NCBI RefSeq assembly: GCF_024347635.1
Contig: NZ_AP025510.1
Span: forward strand, 434,001 to 498,000
DNA: 64,000 bases
From: Vibrio tasmaniensis
GTDB lineage: Bacteria > Pseudomonadota > Gammaproteobacteria > Enterobacterales > Vibrionaceae
Direction: 5' to 3'
The translations under genes and the position numbers were made by a program. Positions 19,430 to 28,817 of the stretch are shown one piece after another. Each line of letters begins with the position of its first letter. The first letter of the stretch is position 1. The notes below the pieces were generated by a model. The model saw only the letters and a list, made by a program, of their open reading frames with translations. It was not told the origin of the DNA and did no database searches.

Positions 19430-20161
19430 CTAGCCTAGATCGCCAAAACGGACTTGTAAGGCAGTAATTGCGGTTAGAGCCGCTGTCTCGGTACGAAGTA
19501 CACGTGGGCCGAGTAGCGTCTCTTCAAATTTGTATTGTTCAGTCATGCCGATTTCTTCAGCTGACAGTCCTCCTTCTGGACCGATCAATAGGCGCACCTT
19601 ACTGATGGGTTCTGGAAGGGTATTAATTGAGTATTTTGCACGAGGATGCAGGTTTAGCTTTAACGCTTCACTCGGTTCGCTGCACCACTCTTCAAGTTGC
19701 ATGATTGGGCGAATAACTGGAACCGTATTACGGCCAGATTGCTCACATGCTGCGATAGCAATTTTCTGCCACTGCGCGAGCTTTTTCTCGAAGCGTTTAG
19801 TATCAAGCTTAACGCCACAGCGCTCTGAAATCAGTGGGGTAATGGTGTTTACACCAAGCTCAACCGATTTCTGAATCGTAAACTCCATTTTATCACCACG
19901 TGAAATAACTTGGCCTAAATGCAAGTCTAATGGAGATTCACTGCTGCGCTCGATGCGCTCAGTAACATTAACCGTGACGTTCTTCTTGGATACTTCTGCA
20001 ATTGTTGCAGGGAACTCAGCGCCACTGCCATCAAATAGAAGAACGTCTTGGTCTTCTTTCATTCGAAGGACGCGACCAACATGACCCGCGGCATCTTCGC
20101 CTAAAGCGAGTGAACCTAACTGATGAATGCGTTCTGGGTGATGGATACGAGGGATTCTCAT
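19430..20161 (-). CDS. rsmE: 16S rRNA (uracil1498-N3)-methyltransferase RsmE
   Basis: RsmE methylates U1498 in 16S rRNA. The 243-residue SPOUT-fold protein has an N-terminal PUA-like domain ([12 protein letters not shown]..., to about 70) and the knotted SAM-binding C-terminal part with [43 protein letters not shown] and [15 protein letters not shown]. It lies directly upstream of gshB. Confidence 0.96.
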   Translation of the reverse strand: MRIPRIHHPERIHQLGSLALGEDAAGHVGRVLRMKEDQDVLLFDGSGAEFPATIAEVSKKNVTVNVTERIERSSESPLDLHLGQVISRGDKMEFTIQKSVELGVNTITPLISERCGVKLDTKRFEKKLAQWQKIAIAACEQSGRNTVPVIRPIMQLEEWCSEPSEALKLNLHPRAKYSINTLPEPISKVRLLIGPEGGLSAEEIGMTEQYKFEETLLGPRVLRTETAALTAITALQVRFGDLG

Positions 20162-20245
20162 GCTGGTAAACCTATAAATAGTGTCATTTGGGTATTTTGT
20201 CTCTGCCTAACATGGATGCTTTTAGTTGAAAAAACAAGGGTAGCG

Positions 20246-20277
20246 CAAGAGTTTCAGGGGCAATTCTGAAACTCTTG
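20246..20277. repeat. Perfect 12-bp inverted repeat upstream of rsmE
   Basis: CAAGAGTTTCAG and CTGAAACTCTTG face each other over an eight-base loop, between endA and rsmE. Neither strand has a proper T tract straight after the stem. It may end endA transcription weakly or be a structured leader element or operator. Confidence 0.7.
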
Positions 20278-20320
20278 TTTGAGATGGAGGCAATTGGAGA
20301 TGTTGGTTGCCTGAGTCGTG

Positions 20321-21052
20321 TTATTTACAAGCAGGGAAAACAAATGGGTTGTGATTACCTTGGATCGCATAGATTCGCTCATCACGAGTACATTCCCACT
20401 TATCGACAGGGAATTGCTTGTTCCAAGCCATCATCAGGTTAGTCTGCTGCTTAGATAGCTTGAAACCATACTCTTGGCTCATGTAGAGATAGGTTCGTGC
20501 GATAGAACCTTTTGCTCGGTCAGGCGGCATAACTTTACGCTGCTTGAAGTTGACCTGCATTTCACACTGACCGTAGCTCACGCCATCCATTCCATTCCAC
20601 TGGCTGAAGTTGTAGTTCGAACGATCACCGTTCACCTCGCCAATGGCCGGAGTTAGGTTATGAAGATCGGCTTCCATCGATTTGAATATCTTGTCATTGC
20701 GAGTGCAGTTCTTGCGTCCGCCATCTTGCCAACACTGACGCTGGTGGCCGAATTGCCATGCTGGAACCACGTGTTCCCACTCTATTCGACTTGCTCGCTT
20801 TTGCTGTTTTCTGACTTGATAACCACAGCCATTAAGGTCGGGGATACCTTTCTTTTTGTTTTTCCAAGTAATATCACAACCACAATAAAATGAAGTCGGG
20901 TGATCGAGATAAATCTTCACGGCTTCTTTTTTTGCTTTGGAGAATGAACTTGGTGGAGCGGCGAAAACGCTTTGGGTTACCAGTAAGCCAAATACGATTG
21001 ATAGGTAAAAGGACACCGGTAGGCCAAATACTTTTGAAGTGTTTTTTTGCAT
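20321..21052 (-). CDS. endA: Extracellular/periplasmic deoxyribonuclease, endonuclease I family
   Basis: A 243-residue exported nuclease of the EndA/Dns family that cuts double-stranded DNA non-specifically. From the ATG at 21052 it begins with a signal peptide (about 1-31, ending QSVFA). The active-site motif [11 protein letters not shown] holds the catalytic His, and a downstream [20 protein letters not shown] carries the metal-binding Asn. Several paired cysteines fit a disulfide-bonded extracytoplasmic protein. The longer frame to 21094 would put 14 residues ahead of a complete signal peptide. In V. cholerae Dns limits natural transformation by degrading free DNA; the same role here is an inference. 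Confidence 0.93.
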   Translation of the reverse strand: MQKNTSKVFGLPVSFYLSIVFGLLVTQSVFAAPPSSFSKAKKEAVKIYLDHPTSFYCGCDITWKNKKKGIPDLNGCGYQVRKQQKRASRIEWEHVVPAWQFGHQRQCWQDGGRKNCTRNDKIFKSMEADLHNLTPAIGEVNGDRSNYNFSQWNGMDGVSYGQCEMQVNFKQRKVMPPDRAKGSIARTYLYMSQEYGFKLSKQQTNLMMAWNKQFPVDKWECTRDERIYAIQGNHNPFVFPACK

Positions 21053-21149
21053 AGAAAAAGACTGATGAAAGTATGATAAACAACAGTCTATCACTCAAAT
21101 GTTAGTTCTCTCTATTACATTTATTCGCGTTACCTTGTGAGCTTAAGAC

Positions 21150-21650
21150 TTAGCTCAATTGAAGGCCGGTAAAAGCTAAGGTTTGCTGGCATTGTTGGCA
21201 ACGATACGTTGATTGGTTGCGGATGACTTTGTTGTGTCGTCTTATCGATAGGGGATAAGTGGTGCAATCACAGCGATACTCAAAAGTTTTGCCCTGCACT
21301 GAGGTGATTTCCAAGCTGTGGGTCGTTCTGGCCGGTACATTGAATACCTTTTCCATCACGTATTTCCACTCATTGCCGTGAGGCCTAACTCGTCCGAAGA
21401 CCTGATGTGTGATCAGATGCGCGAGTTCATGAGGCACGACTTCGTTAATAAAGGCGTCTTCATTTTCGCTGAATAGCACTTGGTTGAGTTTTATCTCGTT
21501 TAACTGGAGGTAGGCTTTTCCCGCTGCTTTTCCTCTTAACTTGTAAGTGACGGTTGGGCATGGAAATTCACGAGAAAAATGTTGATTAGCAATAGCTAGG
21601 CATTCGCCCAGTTTTTTATTTACTCGATGTTGTTGCGGGGTGTAAGACAA
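21150..21650 (-). CDS. sprT: SprT family zinc metalloprotease-like protein
   Basis: A 166-residue protein with the SprT HExxH motif in VVPHELAHLITHQVFG (about 90-105) and a C-terminal zinc-ribbon with two Cys pairs (YRCDC and YRCQQCQQTL). E. coli SprT is linked to bolA control, and the eukaryotic relative SPRTN is a DNA-protein crosslink protease; the bacterial function is not settled. It follows the conserved order sprT-endA-rsmE-gshB. In E. coli metK lies nearby, but here the DUF2189 gene and the cobalamin block separate sprT from metK. Confidence 0.93.
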   Translation of the reverse strand: MSYTPQQHRVNKKLGECLAIANQHFSREFPCPTVTYKLRGKAAGKAYLQLNEIKLNQVLFSENEDAFINEVVPHELAHLITHQVFGRVRPHGNEWKYVMEKVFNVPARTTHSLEITSVQGKTFEYRCDCTTYPLSIRRHNKVIRNQSTYRCQQCQQTLAFTGLQLS

Positions 21651-21663
21651 GCGTTGTTAACTC

Positions 21664-21698
21664 CAAAAAAAAAAGCCTCAGCGTTTAAGCTAAGGCCT
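21664..21698 (-). terminator. Terminator after the DUF2189 gene
   Basis: Minus-strand GCCTTAGCTTAAACGCTGAGGC (one G-T pair) followed by ten T, 35 bases after the stop codon at 21732. Confidence 0.85.
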
Positions 21699-21731
21699 CA
21701 TCATAACATTGCTCATCGATCGTGAAACGAT

Positions 21732-22529
21732 TTAAACGTGATGTTTCTTTTTGATGACTTCGTGGTAAGCATGCCATGTTCCGTAACCAAGTAATGGCAT
21801 CGTTACAATCATACCCACACCGTAGGTCGCGAAGCCGACTAAGATACCAGTACCAATGATACCAGCCCAAACGACCATCGCAGGGATGTTTGATTTAACA
21901 GCGTTGAAGCTAGTAAAAATCGCACTCATTACATCTACACGTCTCTCCATCATTAGTGGAATTGAAAATGCTGAGATACTAAATATCAGGCTAGCGATAA
22001 CAAAACCAATCACAGACCCTGTAATTAAGAAGGGAGCAAATTCGGTTAATGGTGCCCCTTGTACCGAAGGGTAAAGTGCGTGTAATAATGCAGCGATACG
22101 CATCCAGAATATCATCGCGACCATTAATACAATCGCAAACGCCCACTGGTGGGTTGAGTTGCGTGTGATGGCTTTCATCGAGTGCAGCAGGCTAGCGTTG
22201 TGTCCCTTTTCTCTTTCCCAGGCGGCGTCATACAACCCCAGCGCAAGAAAAGGCCCTATCAGCATGTACACAATCAAGCTTGGCATAACGACCAAATGTG
22301 TTCCTTGCCATTGGACAAGTTGAACAATGGCTATGGCCGCACCCATAAAGCACAAACCGTAAAATGCGCTGATTAATGGCATTCTCACTAAGTCGTGCAG
22401 AGCAAGCGACAACCAATGAAAGGGCGCGGAAATACTCACCTGATTACATGGTATTGTACGAGCGTATTCTGAGTCTTTGATTTCTTTTTGTTTATCGTCG
22501 AAGTCTTGTGTATTCAATGTACGAGGCAT
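21732..22529 (-). CDS. DUF2189 family integral membrane protein
   Basis: A 265-residue inner-membrane protein with about six predicted helices (residues around 50-70, 78-98, 128-148, 165-190, 195-215 and 220-245), matching the DUF2189 family in the segment PFHWLSLALHDLVRMPLIS and in AAWEREKGH. Function is unknown. It is alone on its transcript, between sprT and the cobalamin cluster, with a terminator behind it and an inverted repeat just upstream. The highly charged N-terminal 25 residues are probably cytoplasmic. Confidence 0.85.
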   Translation of the reverse strand: MPRTLNTQDFDDKQKEIKDSEYARTIPCNQVSISAPFHWLSLALHDLVRMPLISAFYGLCFMGAAIAIVQLVQWQGTHLVVMPSLIVYMLIGPFLALGLYDAAWEREKGHNASLLHSMKAITRNSTHQWAFAIVLMVAMIFWMRIAALLHALYPSVQGAPLTEFAPFLITGSVIGFVIASLIFSISAFSIPLMMERRVDVMSAIFTSFNAVKSNIPAMVVWAGIIGTGILVGFATYGVGMIVTMPLLGYGTWHAYHEVIKKKHHV

Positions 22530-22557
22530 AGATCCTCCTTGATCGGTTTTCTACCTG

Positions 22558-22583
22558 CGCTGCAGTTAAATTAAATTGCAGCG
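22558..22583. repeat. Inverted repeat upstream of the DUF2189 gene
   Basis: CGCTGCA and TGCAGCG flank a 12-base AT-rich centre, 28 bases upstream of the ATG. The position suits an operator or a 5' leader hairpin. No T tract, so a terminator for the cobalamin operon is unlikely. Confidence 0.45.
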
Positions 22584-22810
22584 AACGAAACTCGATGCCC
22601 GACTTGGCGACGTCTTTGATGTAAGCGCGCATCAGCTAAATAGTTCACGAAACAAAGTCTGATTTCGGTTTGTTCGTTAACATTATTTTAACTATTGACC
22701 GTGAAGCGGCAAATATCAACTTTTGACAGGCTGTTATTAGGGCGTGTTGACCTTTTGTGGTTAAATTTTGTTCGAGATAAAAGCGTTCAAGGCGTATTTT
22801 TCGTTCATGC

Positions 22811-24115
22811 CTAATAAAGCTCTCCTTTGAAAATTTTCGCAACCAAATCAGGGTTATACGGGAAGTACCAGTGTGCATAAGAAGCGATGGTGCTTTGTTT
22901 TATCCAAACAGGATCGGTTGGCCTACCATATTGAGATTCAGGTTGAGTTAGCACGGTTTCCTTACTGTCTGTTTTTGAATAATGGAAAGTATGACCACGC
23001 AGCATTTGACCATTAAAATTAGCTTCTAGGATCCCTAGCGCGGCTAGCTTCTTTTGCATAGTCGCTTTGGCATTTAACGCTCCAACCATGTTTTCTGTTT
23101 GGCTTTCAGTATCAGTCAGTGCTTTGTTGAGGTACAGCATGCCTCCACATTCGGCTAGGCAAGGTTTCCCTTGTTCAATATGTGTGATGATTTGCTGCTT
23201 TAGCGCATGATTGAGCGCCAACTTATCCATGTGTAACTCTGGGTAACCTCCTGGTAAATACAAAGCGTCACATTGTGGTAAATCATCATGCGCAAGCGGT
23301 GAGAAAAATGACAGTGTTGCCCCCAACTCGATCAATAAATCAAGGTTGGCTTGATACAAGAAAGCAAAGCTATTATCACGAGCTACTGCAATAGTATGAC
23401 CGGTTAATGATTCATGTCTGGCTGGTAGTACTTGCTTTGGTTTTTCAAATGGTTGTGCTGTTGGTAATGGGATATCGCCATGTTTTAGTAGTAGCTTGGC
23501 TGCGTGATTCAGTCGCTCTTCTATGTCATCTAATTCTTGAGCTTGCACTAAGCCTAAATGACGCTCAGGCAGAGATAAGTCTATATCTTTTGGTAACCAG
23601 CCACAAAATGCGGTTTCAGGTTTTAGACTTTCTTTCAGCATTTCAGCGTGTCGCTCGGAACCTACGCGGTTAGCGACTACTCCAAATACATCCACGTCAT
23701 CACGGAAAGTAGATAAGCCATTTACAATGGCTCCAAAGGTTTGTGCCATAGCACCTGCGTCTACTACCGCGAGCATCGGAAGGTTAAATTTAGCGGCAAT
23801 ATCAGCACTTGAGCATTTACCATCAAACATACCCATCACGCCTTCAATAAGAATGACGTCGGCTTCTTGAGCGGCTTGGTAAATAAGGTGCTGACACTCT
23901 GCTTCGCCACACATCCATAAATCCAATTGATAAGTTGGCGCGCCAGACGCAATAGAAAGAAACTGTGGGTCAATAAAATCAGGCCCAGTTTTGAATACTC
24001 GAACTTTCTTTCCTTGTTGAACCAAAGCTCTCGCCAATGCGGCAACAACGGTTGTTTTTCCGCTTCCTGAAGAGGGAGCGCCCACCACTAGGGCAGAACA
24101 GTAAGCTGTAGACAT
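22811..24115 (-). CDS. cbiA: Cobyrinate a,c-diamide synthase
   Basis: CbiA amidates the a and c side chains of cobyrinic acid using glutamine and ATP. The protein, 434 residues from the ATG at 24115, has an N-terminal P-loop domain (VVGAPSSGSGKTTVVAAL, near residues 10-27, and VFKTGPDFIDP) and a C-terminal class I glutamine amidotransferase domain with the nucleophile Cys in PCLAECGGMLYL and an upstream LYLPGGYPELH. The ATG at 24115 begins two bases after the cobD stop; the longer frame to 24160 would overlap cobD. It is the last gene of the corrin operon. I see no clear terminator in the 280 bases that follow. Confidence 0.95.
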   Translation of the reverse strand: MSTAYCSALVVGAPSSGSGKTTVVAALARALVQQGKKVRVFKTGPDFIDPQFLSIASGAPTYQLDLWMCGEAECQHLIYQAAQEADVILIEGVMGMFDGKCSSADIAAKFNLPMLAVVDAGAMAQTFGAIVNGLSTFRDDVDVFGVVANRVGSERHAEMLKESLKPETAFCGWLPKDIDLSLPERHLGLVQAQELDDIEERLNHAAKLLLKHGDIPLPTAQPFEKPKQVLPARHESLTGHTIAVARDNSFAFLYQANLDLLIELGATLSFFSPLAHDDLPQCDALYLPGGYPELHMDKLALNHALKQQIITHIEQGKPCLAECGGMLYLNKALTDTESQTENMVGALNAKATMQKKLAALGILEANFNGQMLRGHTFHYSKTDSKETVLTQPESQYGRPTDPVWIKQSTIASYAHWYFPYNPDLVAKIFKGELY

Positions 24116-24117
24116 AA

Positions 24118-25182
24118 TTATTCCTTGAGTTGTTCGAGTGCGCGAGTGAGCGCTTGCCATTGTGATTCATTGGCGGGTAACCCGAAACGAAGTGCATCGT
24201 TTTCATCACTATGACGAGTAAAAATTCCCAACCTGGCGAGTTGATGGTGCCATGATGCCGAATCCGAAATTTCAACTCGGTGAAAGAGTATCTGTGATGT
24301 TATTTTTACCGAGCCCGCCATTTGGCCAAAATGTTGTTGTAAGAGTTGGTTCATACGCACAGCCTCTTCATGTAGGCGTTGGCGGTTTTCTTTTTGCCAG
24401 TGAGAATTGAGCAAGGCATGTGTGGTGACATAGCGAGTTGGGCCACTGAGTGTCCAAGGGCCAAGGTGTTGTTTAAGAATATTTAAACGCAATGGCGAGG
24501 CAAAACAAAAGCCTGCGCGAATCCCTGCTAGTCCAAAAAATTTACCCACTGAGCGCAATACAATCAGGTTATCTGGAACTCCTGTTGGGAAACTCGGTAA
24601 CACTGAAAGCTCAGGAGTACAGTCTACAAACGCTTCATCAATCACGAGCGTTGAATGATCTTGGATATGATCTAGCCAAGTCAGTACTTCACTTGGTGGC
24701 ACATTCAGTGCGGTTGGATTATTGGGATTGATCACTACGACCACGTCTGCCGTATTGAGCTGTTCAATTGTCGGTTTATGTTGGTAAAAGTCGAATAAGA
24801 CGGCTTGTATGTCTTGTTCTGCGTACTTTTGCCACGCATGTTGATGCTCTTTGTAGCCTGTGGTTGGTAGAAGCACTTGTGCGATTTTTGATTGCGTTTG
24901 GCTAATGGCGCTAGGCAAGGCTTGAATAGCCGCCTGACTGCCCGCAACAGGCAACAACAAATTACTTTGATAGTAGGTTTGCGCTGCTGTGATTAAGCCA
25001 TCGTCGTCTTCCGGTAGTCGATTCCATACTGACGCTGGAATCTCTGGAATTGGATAATGATGAGGGCTAATCCCTGTCGATAGGTCGACCCATTGATCGA
25101 CCGGCCTTTGGTAGCGCAATGAAAATTCGATCAGCTTGCCACCGTGATGCGGAAGTTCGTTTGAGGGGTGTTTAATCGTCAT
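24118..25182 (-). CDS. cobD: L-threonine-O-3-phosphate decarboxylase
   Basis: CobD makes (R)-1-amino-2-propanol O-2-phosphate, the linker between the corrin ring and the lower nucleotide loop. The 354-residue PLP-dependent class I/II aminotransferase-fold protein has the N-terminal HGGKL and DLSTGISPHHYPIPE, the substrate loop VVINPNNPTALN, IDEAFVDC, and the PLP lysine in VLRSVGKFFGLAGIRAGF. It lies between cbiB, which uses its product, and cbiA. Symbol follows the Salmonella usage; in aerobic nomenclature it is CobC. Confidence 0.93.
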   Translation of the reverse strand: MTIKHPSNELPHHGGKLIEFSLRYQRPVDQWVDLSTGISPHHYPIPEIPASVWNRLPEDDDGLITAAQTYYQSNLLLPVAGSQAAIQALPSAISQTQSKIAQVLLPTTGYKEHQHAWQKYAEQDIQAVLFDFYQHKPTIEQLNTADVVVVINPNNPTALNVPPSEVLTWLDHIQDHSTLVIDEAFVDCTPELSVLPSFPTGVPDNLIVLRSVGKFFGLAGIRAGFCFASPLRLNILKQHLGPWTLSGPTRYVTTHALLNSHWQKENRQRLHEEAVRMNQLLQQHFGQMAGSVKITSQILFHRVEISDSASWHHQLARLGIFTRHSDENDALRFGLPANESQWQALTRALEQLKE

Positions 25183-25203
25183 TAGCGTACTTAAAGTAAA
25201 GAG

Positions 25204-26166
25204 TTAAAATAAATAAAGAGCCGAAAGGGAAAGCGTCAGCATCACAGCTACCCATAGCACACTGGTTTTTCGCACTAAAGAAATCGAACGAGGAATATCG
25301 TCCAAGGTTGCAATAGTGCCTTCACCCATAGGGCGTTTCTTTACGAGCTTTCCGTGGTAATAAGTATCGCCACCTATGATGATTTTTAGTGCGCCAGCAC
25401 CTGATGTCATCACGGGGCCGCCGTTTGGACTGGAGCAGTGTTTAGCTTGTTCTTTCCAACATTTCAGAGCCAACTTAGTGTTGCCTAATAGGCTGTAGCT
25501 AAGTGCGGTTAAGCGAGCAGGCGCCCAACCCATCACATCATCGACTTTGGCTGCCACATAGCCAAATTCTAGCCAACGTTCATTTTTGTAGCCCCACATC
25601 GCATCAAGTGTGTTCACTAATCGGAACAGTAATGCCCCCGGAGCACCAAGCAACGCGAACCAAAATAAGGTGCCAAATATCGCGTCATTGCCATTCTCTA
25701 ATACCGACTCAATCGTCGATGACGTGATCTGGCGTTGATCCATGGTTTCAGTATTTCGACTTACGATCCAACCTACCTTTTCTCGTGCAAGACCTAGGTT
25801 ACCTTGACTTAACGGCTGGTGGATCCATTGTGCGTGCTCAAGCAGGCTACGTTGACCTATCGCGATATACAAAACCACGATATTAAATAGCCAAAAACCA
25901 AATGTGCTAGTGCTACTCAAAAAGAGATCTTGAAGCCAAAAGCTAGTCAGTAGCAGTGGAATAGTGGCAATTAACCAAGCAATGAAGCCTGATATTTTAG
26001 ATCTTCGATTTAATAAATTTTCGATCTTCTGAACCATGTTGCCAAAGCCGATCAATGGGTGAAACTTTTTTGGTTCACCCAAAATCTGATCAAGCATTAA
26101 CGCTACGATCATCATTAAAGAGATAGACAAGGTTGAATGACTCATATTGAAATTAAAGAAGATCAT
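25204..26166 (-). CDS. cbiB: Adenosylcobinamide-phosphate synthase CbiB
   Basis: CbiB attaches the aminopropanol phosphate linker to adenosylcobyric acid; it is an integral inner-membrane enzyme. The 320-residue protein has the conserved start MMIVALMLDQILGEPKKFHPLIGFGNMV, several hydrophobic helices and the family motifs ESVLENGNDAIF, YKNERW, PARLTALSYSLLG and SPNGGPVMTSGAGAL. The longer initial frame includes MIFFNFN; the true start may be the MSHSTL at 26145. It follows cbiF and precedes cobD in the operon, which fits the shared pathway step. Confidence 0.94.
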   Translation of the reverse strand: MIFFNFNMSHSTLSISLMMIVALMLDQILGEPKKFHPLIGFGNMVQKIENLLNRRSKISGFIAWLIATIPLLLTSFWLQDLFLSSTSTFGFWLFNIVVLYIAIGQRSLLEHAQWIHQPLSQGNLGLAREKVGWIVSRNTETMDQRQITSSTIESVLENGNDAIFGTLFWFALLGAPGALLFRLVNTLDAMWGYKNERWLEFGYVAAKVDDVMGWAPARLTALSYSLLGNTKLALKCWKEQAKHCSSPNGGPVMTSGAGALKIIIGGDTYYHGKLVKKRPMGEGTIATLDDIPRSISLVRKTSVLWVAVMLTLSLSALYLF

Positions 26167-26222
26167 AGTCTCTGCTAAATAATGATGCTGACAGAAATTG
26201 CCAGCATATATAATGAATGGTG

Positions 26223-27005
26223 CTAGCTAGCGCTTTGATCATCTTCGACCACGCGAGCTTTACGGCAAGCGTGTGAGAAGGTGGGATCGTAGAGTTTAGA
26301 GTCAATAAAGTCATTATCGCCCAACACTTTACTGACGATGATCATCGCTGTTGAGCGTATGTTCTCATCGTGCATGATTTGCGCAATAGTACCTAATGTA
26401 CCACGGAAAATACGTTGCTCAGGATGGCTGGCTTTTTCTACCACAGCCACAGGCCAGTCTTGTGGGTAAACATCAGATAGCTCACGAACTACTTTACGAA
26501 TCAATGTTGCGCTAAGAAATAAACACAGTGTTGCTTCGTGAGAGGCAAGGGCGCGTAGATTCTCTTTTTCAGGGACAGGCGTTCGACCTGATGCTCGGCT
26601 AAGAATAATGGTCTGGCATTTTTCAGGCAGAGTCAGTTCTTGGCCAAGAGCCGCAGCACTCGCTTGGAAAGAAGACACACCAGGAACCACTTTCCAATCG
26701 ATACCAAGTTCGTTCAAGCGACGAGTTTGTTCGGCAAGCGACGAGTAAATCGAAAGATCGCCAGTTTGAACGCGTGCAACGTTTTGACCTTTTTTGTGTG
26801 CGGTTAGGTACACATTGGTTAGATCATCAAGATCCATGTCAGCGGAGTTATAGACCAGTGCATCAGGGTGAGCGCGATCGATGACGGCTTTTGGCACTAA
26901 ACTGCCTGCGTAAACAATCACAGGGCACTCTTCGACTAAGCGTGCGCCTTTCACTGTGATTAAATCTGGGTCACCCGGCCCTGCGCCGATAAAAAATACC
27001 GTCAT
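26223..27005 (-). CDS. cbiF: Cobalt-precorrin-4 C11-methyltransferase
   Basis: CbiF transfers a methyl group from SAM to C-11 of cobalt-precorrin-4. The 260-residue protein belongs to the tetrapyrrole methylase superfamily: N-terminal VFFIGAGPGDPDLITVKGA, VYAGSLVPK, RVQTGDLSIYSSLAEQ and VPGVSSFQASAAALGQELTLPE, the last being typical for the C11 enzymes. The gene starts one base after cbiH ends, so the pair is tightly coupled. Confidence 0.95.
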   Translation of the reverse strand: MTVFFIGAGPGDPDLITVKGARLVEECPVIVYAGSLVPKAVIDRAHPDALVYNSADMDLDDLTNVYLTAHKKGQNVARVQTGDLSIYSSLAEQTRRLNELGIDWKVVPGVSSFQASAAALGQELTLPEKCQTIILSRASGRTPVPEKENLRALASHEATLCLFLSATLIRKVVRELSDVYPQDWPVAVVEKASHPEQRIFRGTLGTIAQIMHDENIRSTAMIIVSKVLGDNDFIDSKLYDPTFSHACRKARVVEDDQSAS

Positions 27006-27006
27006 A

Positions 27007-27846
27007 CTAGTTTGCCTCTTCCGTCACTGATTTTGTTTTAGGTTCAACTTTTAATGAATGGCCACGTTTTTGACCTTCTAGTACCTTGCCATCTTTCAGT
27101 TGATATTTATTGGTGTAGCCACGCGGTGTTACGATCCAATCACCAAATCGGTAGCTGTTGCTGTTACCTATCACGACCGCGGCGTTCATACCAAATTCCA
27201 CTTTGGTAAATTCAGCCAGTGTTGTCAGTGTGACTTTTTGCTCATCACGATACGCAGCATTCACGATAGCAACGGGAGTATTTGGGTCACGATGTTCCAA
27301 AAGGATTTCACGCGCAGTTTCAATGTGCTGAGTTCGCTTTTTAGAGCGAGGGTTGTAGAAGGTAATCGCAAAATCAGCCATTGCCGCGGCTTCAATCCGC
27401 TTGGTAATCACTTCCCAAGGCGTTAATAAGTCAGACAGAGAAATGGTACAACTATCGTGGCCAAGAGGTGCACCAACTAAAGAAGCACAGGCGTTAGCCG
27501 CGGTGATGCCCGGGATAATATCCAGTTCCACCTGTGCGTTTAATTCTGCATTTTGCTCTAATAACTCAAGCACCAAAGGCGCCATCGCGTACATGCCAGA
27601 ATCGCCAGAACATACTAGAACGACCTCTCGGCCCTTCGCTGCTTCTTCTACTGCCGCTTGAGCACGATCCCACTCGCGAGTCATGCCGCTTTGAATGACT
27701 TCTTGTGTGTCGATAAGCGTTCTAATGGATTCAACGTACGGCTTGTAGCCTGCAACGACATCTGCATTTTTAACGGCTTGTTGCGCTGCAGGTGTGACTA
27801 GGTCAATTGCGCCAGGCCCTAAGCCTACCAGTGTTAATTTTGCCAT
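27007..27846 (-). CDS. cbiH: Cobalt-precorrin-3 C17-methyltransferase (ring-contracting)
   Basis: CbiH methylates C-17 and triggers ring contraction. The 279-residue tetrapyrrole methylase has LVGLGPGAIDLVTPAA, AGYKPYVESI, CSGDSGMYAMAPLV, GITAANACASLVGAPLGHD and ITFYNPRSKKRTQH, which mark the CobJ/CbiH subgroup. It has a short basic and acidic C-terminal tail. It lies between cbiK and cbiF, two bases from cbiK. No ferredoxin extension is fused here, unlike some CbiH proteins (CbiH60). Confidence 0.95.
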   Translation of the reverse strand: MAKLTLVGLGPGAIDLVTPAAQQAVKNADVVAGYKPYVESIRTLIDTQEVIQSGMTREWDRAQAAVEEAAKGREVVLVCSGDSGMYAMAPLVLELLEQNAELNAQVELDIIPGITAANACASLVGAPLGHDSCTISLSDLLTPWEVITKRIEAAAMADFAITFYNPRSKKRTQHIETAREILLEHRDPNTPVAIVNAAYRDEQKVTLTTLAEFTKVEFGMNAAVVIGNSNSYRFGDWIVTPRGYTNKYQLKDGKVLEGQKRGHSLKVEPKTKSVTEEAN

Positions 27847-27848
27847 GA

Positions 27849-28712
27849 TTATTTCTCTTCCTCTGGTGCGCCTAAACGAATTAAACCTTCTTTAATTTGC
27901 TTATCGATAATCTGTAGAAGCTCTGGCATATCGAGCATACAGAACTTGTCACCTTGAATTGGCTCTGCCACTTGAACGTCAGCGTCTTCCGCTAGCATCT
28001 CTTTAATTTCTTTAAGATCGTTGATGAAGTGATTTCCCGATACCAACAGCAGTGGTACAAGGTTTAATAGAGGCTTACCTTCGCCTGTATGTTGCTCTTT
28101 GATACGGCGAACCATTTCATCTTTCATCAATTTAAATGGCCATGCACCTTCTAGTGAACAAGTGAAATTACGTTGCGATAATTTGCCTAATAGATCATCA
28201 CAGTAATGAATCGACTGGTGACCCGGGTTATCTAACATAGGCGCACCGTGGTGAACGAACACGTTGAAATGATCTTGTGGAGCAAAACGATCATGGAGGG
28301 CTGAAAGCAAGTTGGTCGTCAATTGACTGTGATGCATTATCGCTGGTGTTTGTTCGATGCGTGCAAATGAGAACTGCTTGAAGCCATCGACAATAGATGT
28401 CATGTAGCGATGTTCATCGGTAGGGAACAAGTACACTGAAACAATCAAAATACGCTCGTAACCTTGTGTGTCTAGATCGGCGAGTACTTGAGGTAGGCTG
28501 AAACATGGCGTGTCTTTACGAGCCAATTTCTTGATCACCATTTTGGAGCTGGTGGCAATGCGCACTGGTACATCTGGGTAACTTTGACGTACGCGTTCTG
28601 CGAGAGTTTCGTAACGTTGTTGCTCTACGACGCTACCAAAGCAGCTCAGTACGATGGCTGTGCCTTGGTTATAATGACGAAGTCGTTTCATAATTGTCGC
28701 TGTCCTTATCAA
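27849..28712 (-). CDS. cbiK: Anaerobic sirohydrochlorin cobaltochelatase, CbiK type
   Basis: CbiK inserts Co(2+) into sirohydrochlorin, the entry step of the cobalt-early pathway. The 287-residue length and two-domain chelatase fold fit CbiK rather than the short CbiX. The metal-binding residues known from the family are visible: His154/155 in FVHHGAP, Glu188 in SLEGAWP, and His228 in LLVSGNHFINDL. The N-terminal segment SYPDVPVRIATSSKMVIKKL is also typical. No signal peptide is visible, so it is cytosolic, unlike some periplasmic CbiK forms. The start may be the internal MKRLRHY at 28691. It is separated from cbiG by an array of 17-base repeats. Confidence 0.88.
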   Translation of the reverse strand: MIRTATIMKRLRHYNQGTAIVLSCFGSVVEQQRYETLAERVRQSYPDVPVRIATSSKMVIKKLARKDTPCFSLPQVLADLDTQGYERILIVSVYLFPTDEHRYMTSIVDGFKQFSFARIEQTPAIMHHSQLTTNLLSALHDRFAPQDHFNVFVHHGAPMLDNPGHQSIHYCDDLLGKLSQRNFTCSLEGAWPFKLMKDEMVRRIKEQHTGEGKPLLNLVPLLLVSGNHFINDLKEIKEMLAEDADVQVAEPIQGDKFCMLDMPELLQIIDKQIKEGLIRLGAPEEEK

Positions 28713-28817
28713 ATCTATATCACAAGATAAACGGGTTATCTCATGTTGGTAATGAGGTTAAAGTGAGCTTTGAAATGTCATATTCATAGCTTGCTAAGTA
28801 TTTGGCCTACCATGTTT

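Noticed and set aside
22645..22878. 77-codon frame overlapping the 3' end of cbiA
   Set aside because: It overlaps cbiA in another frame and has no family resemblance.
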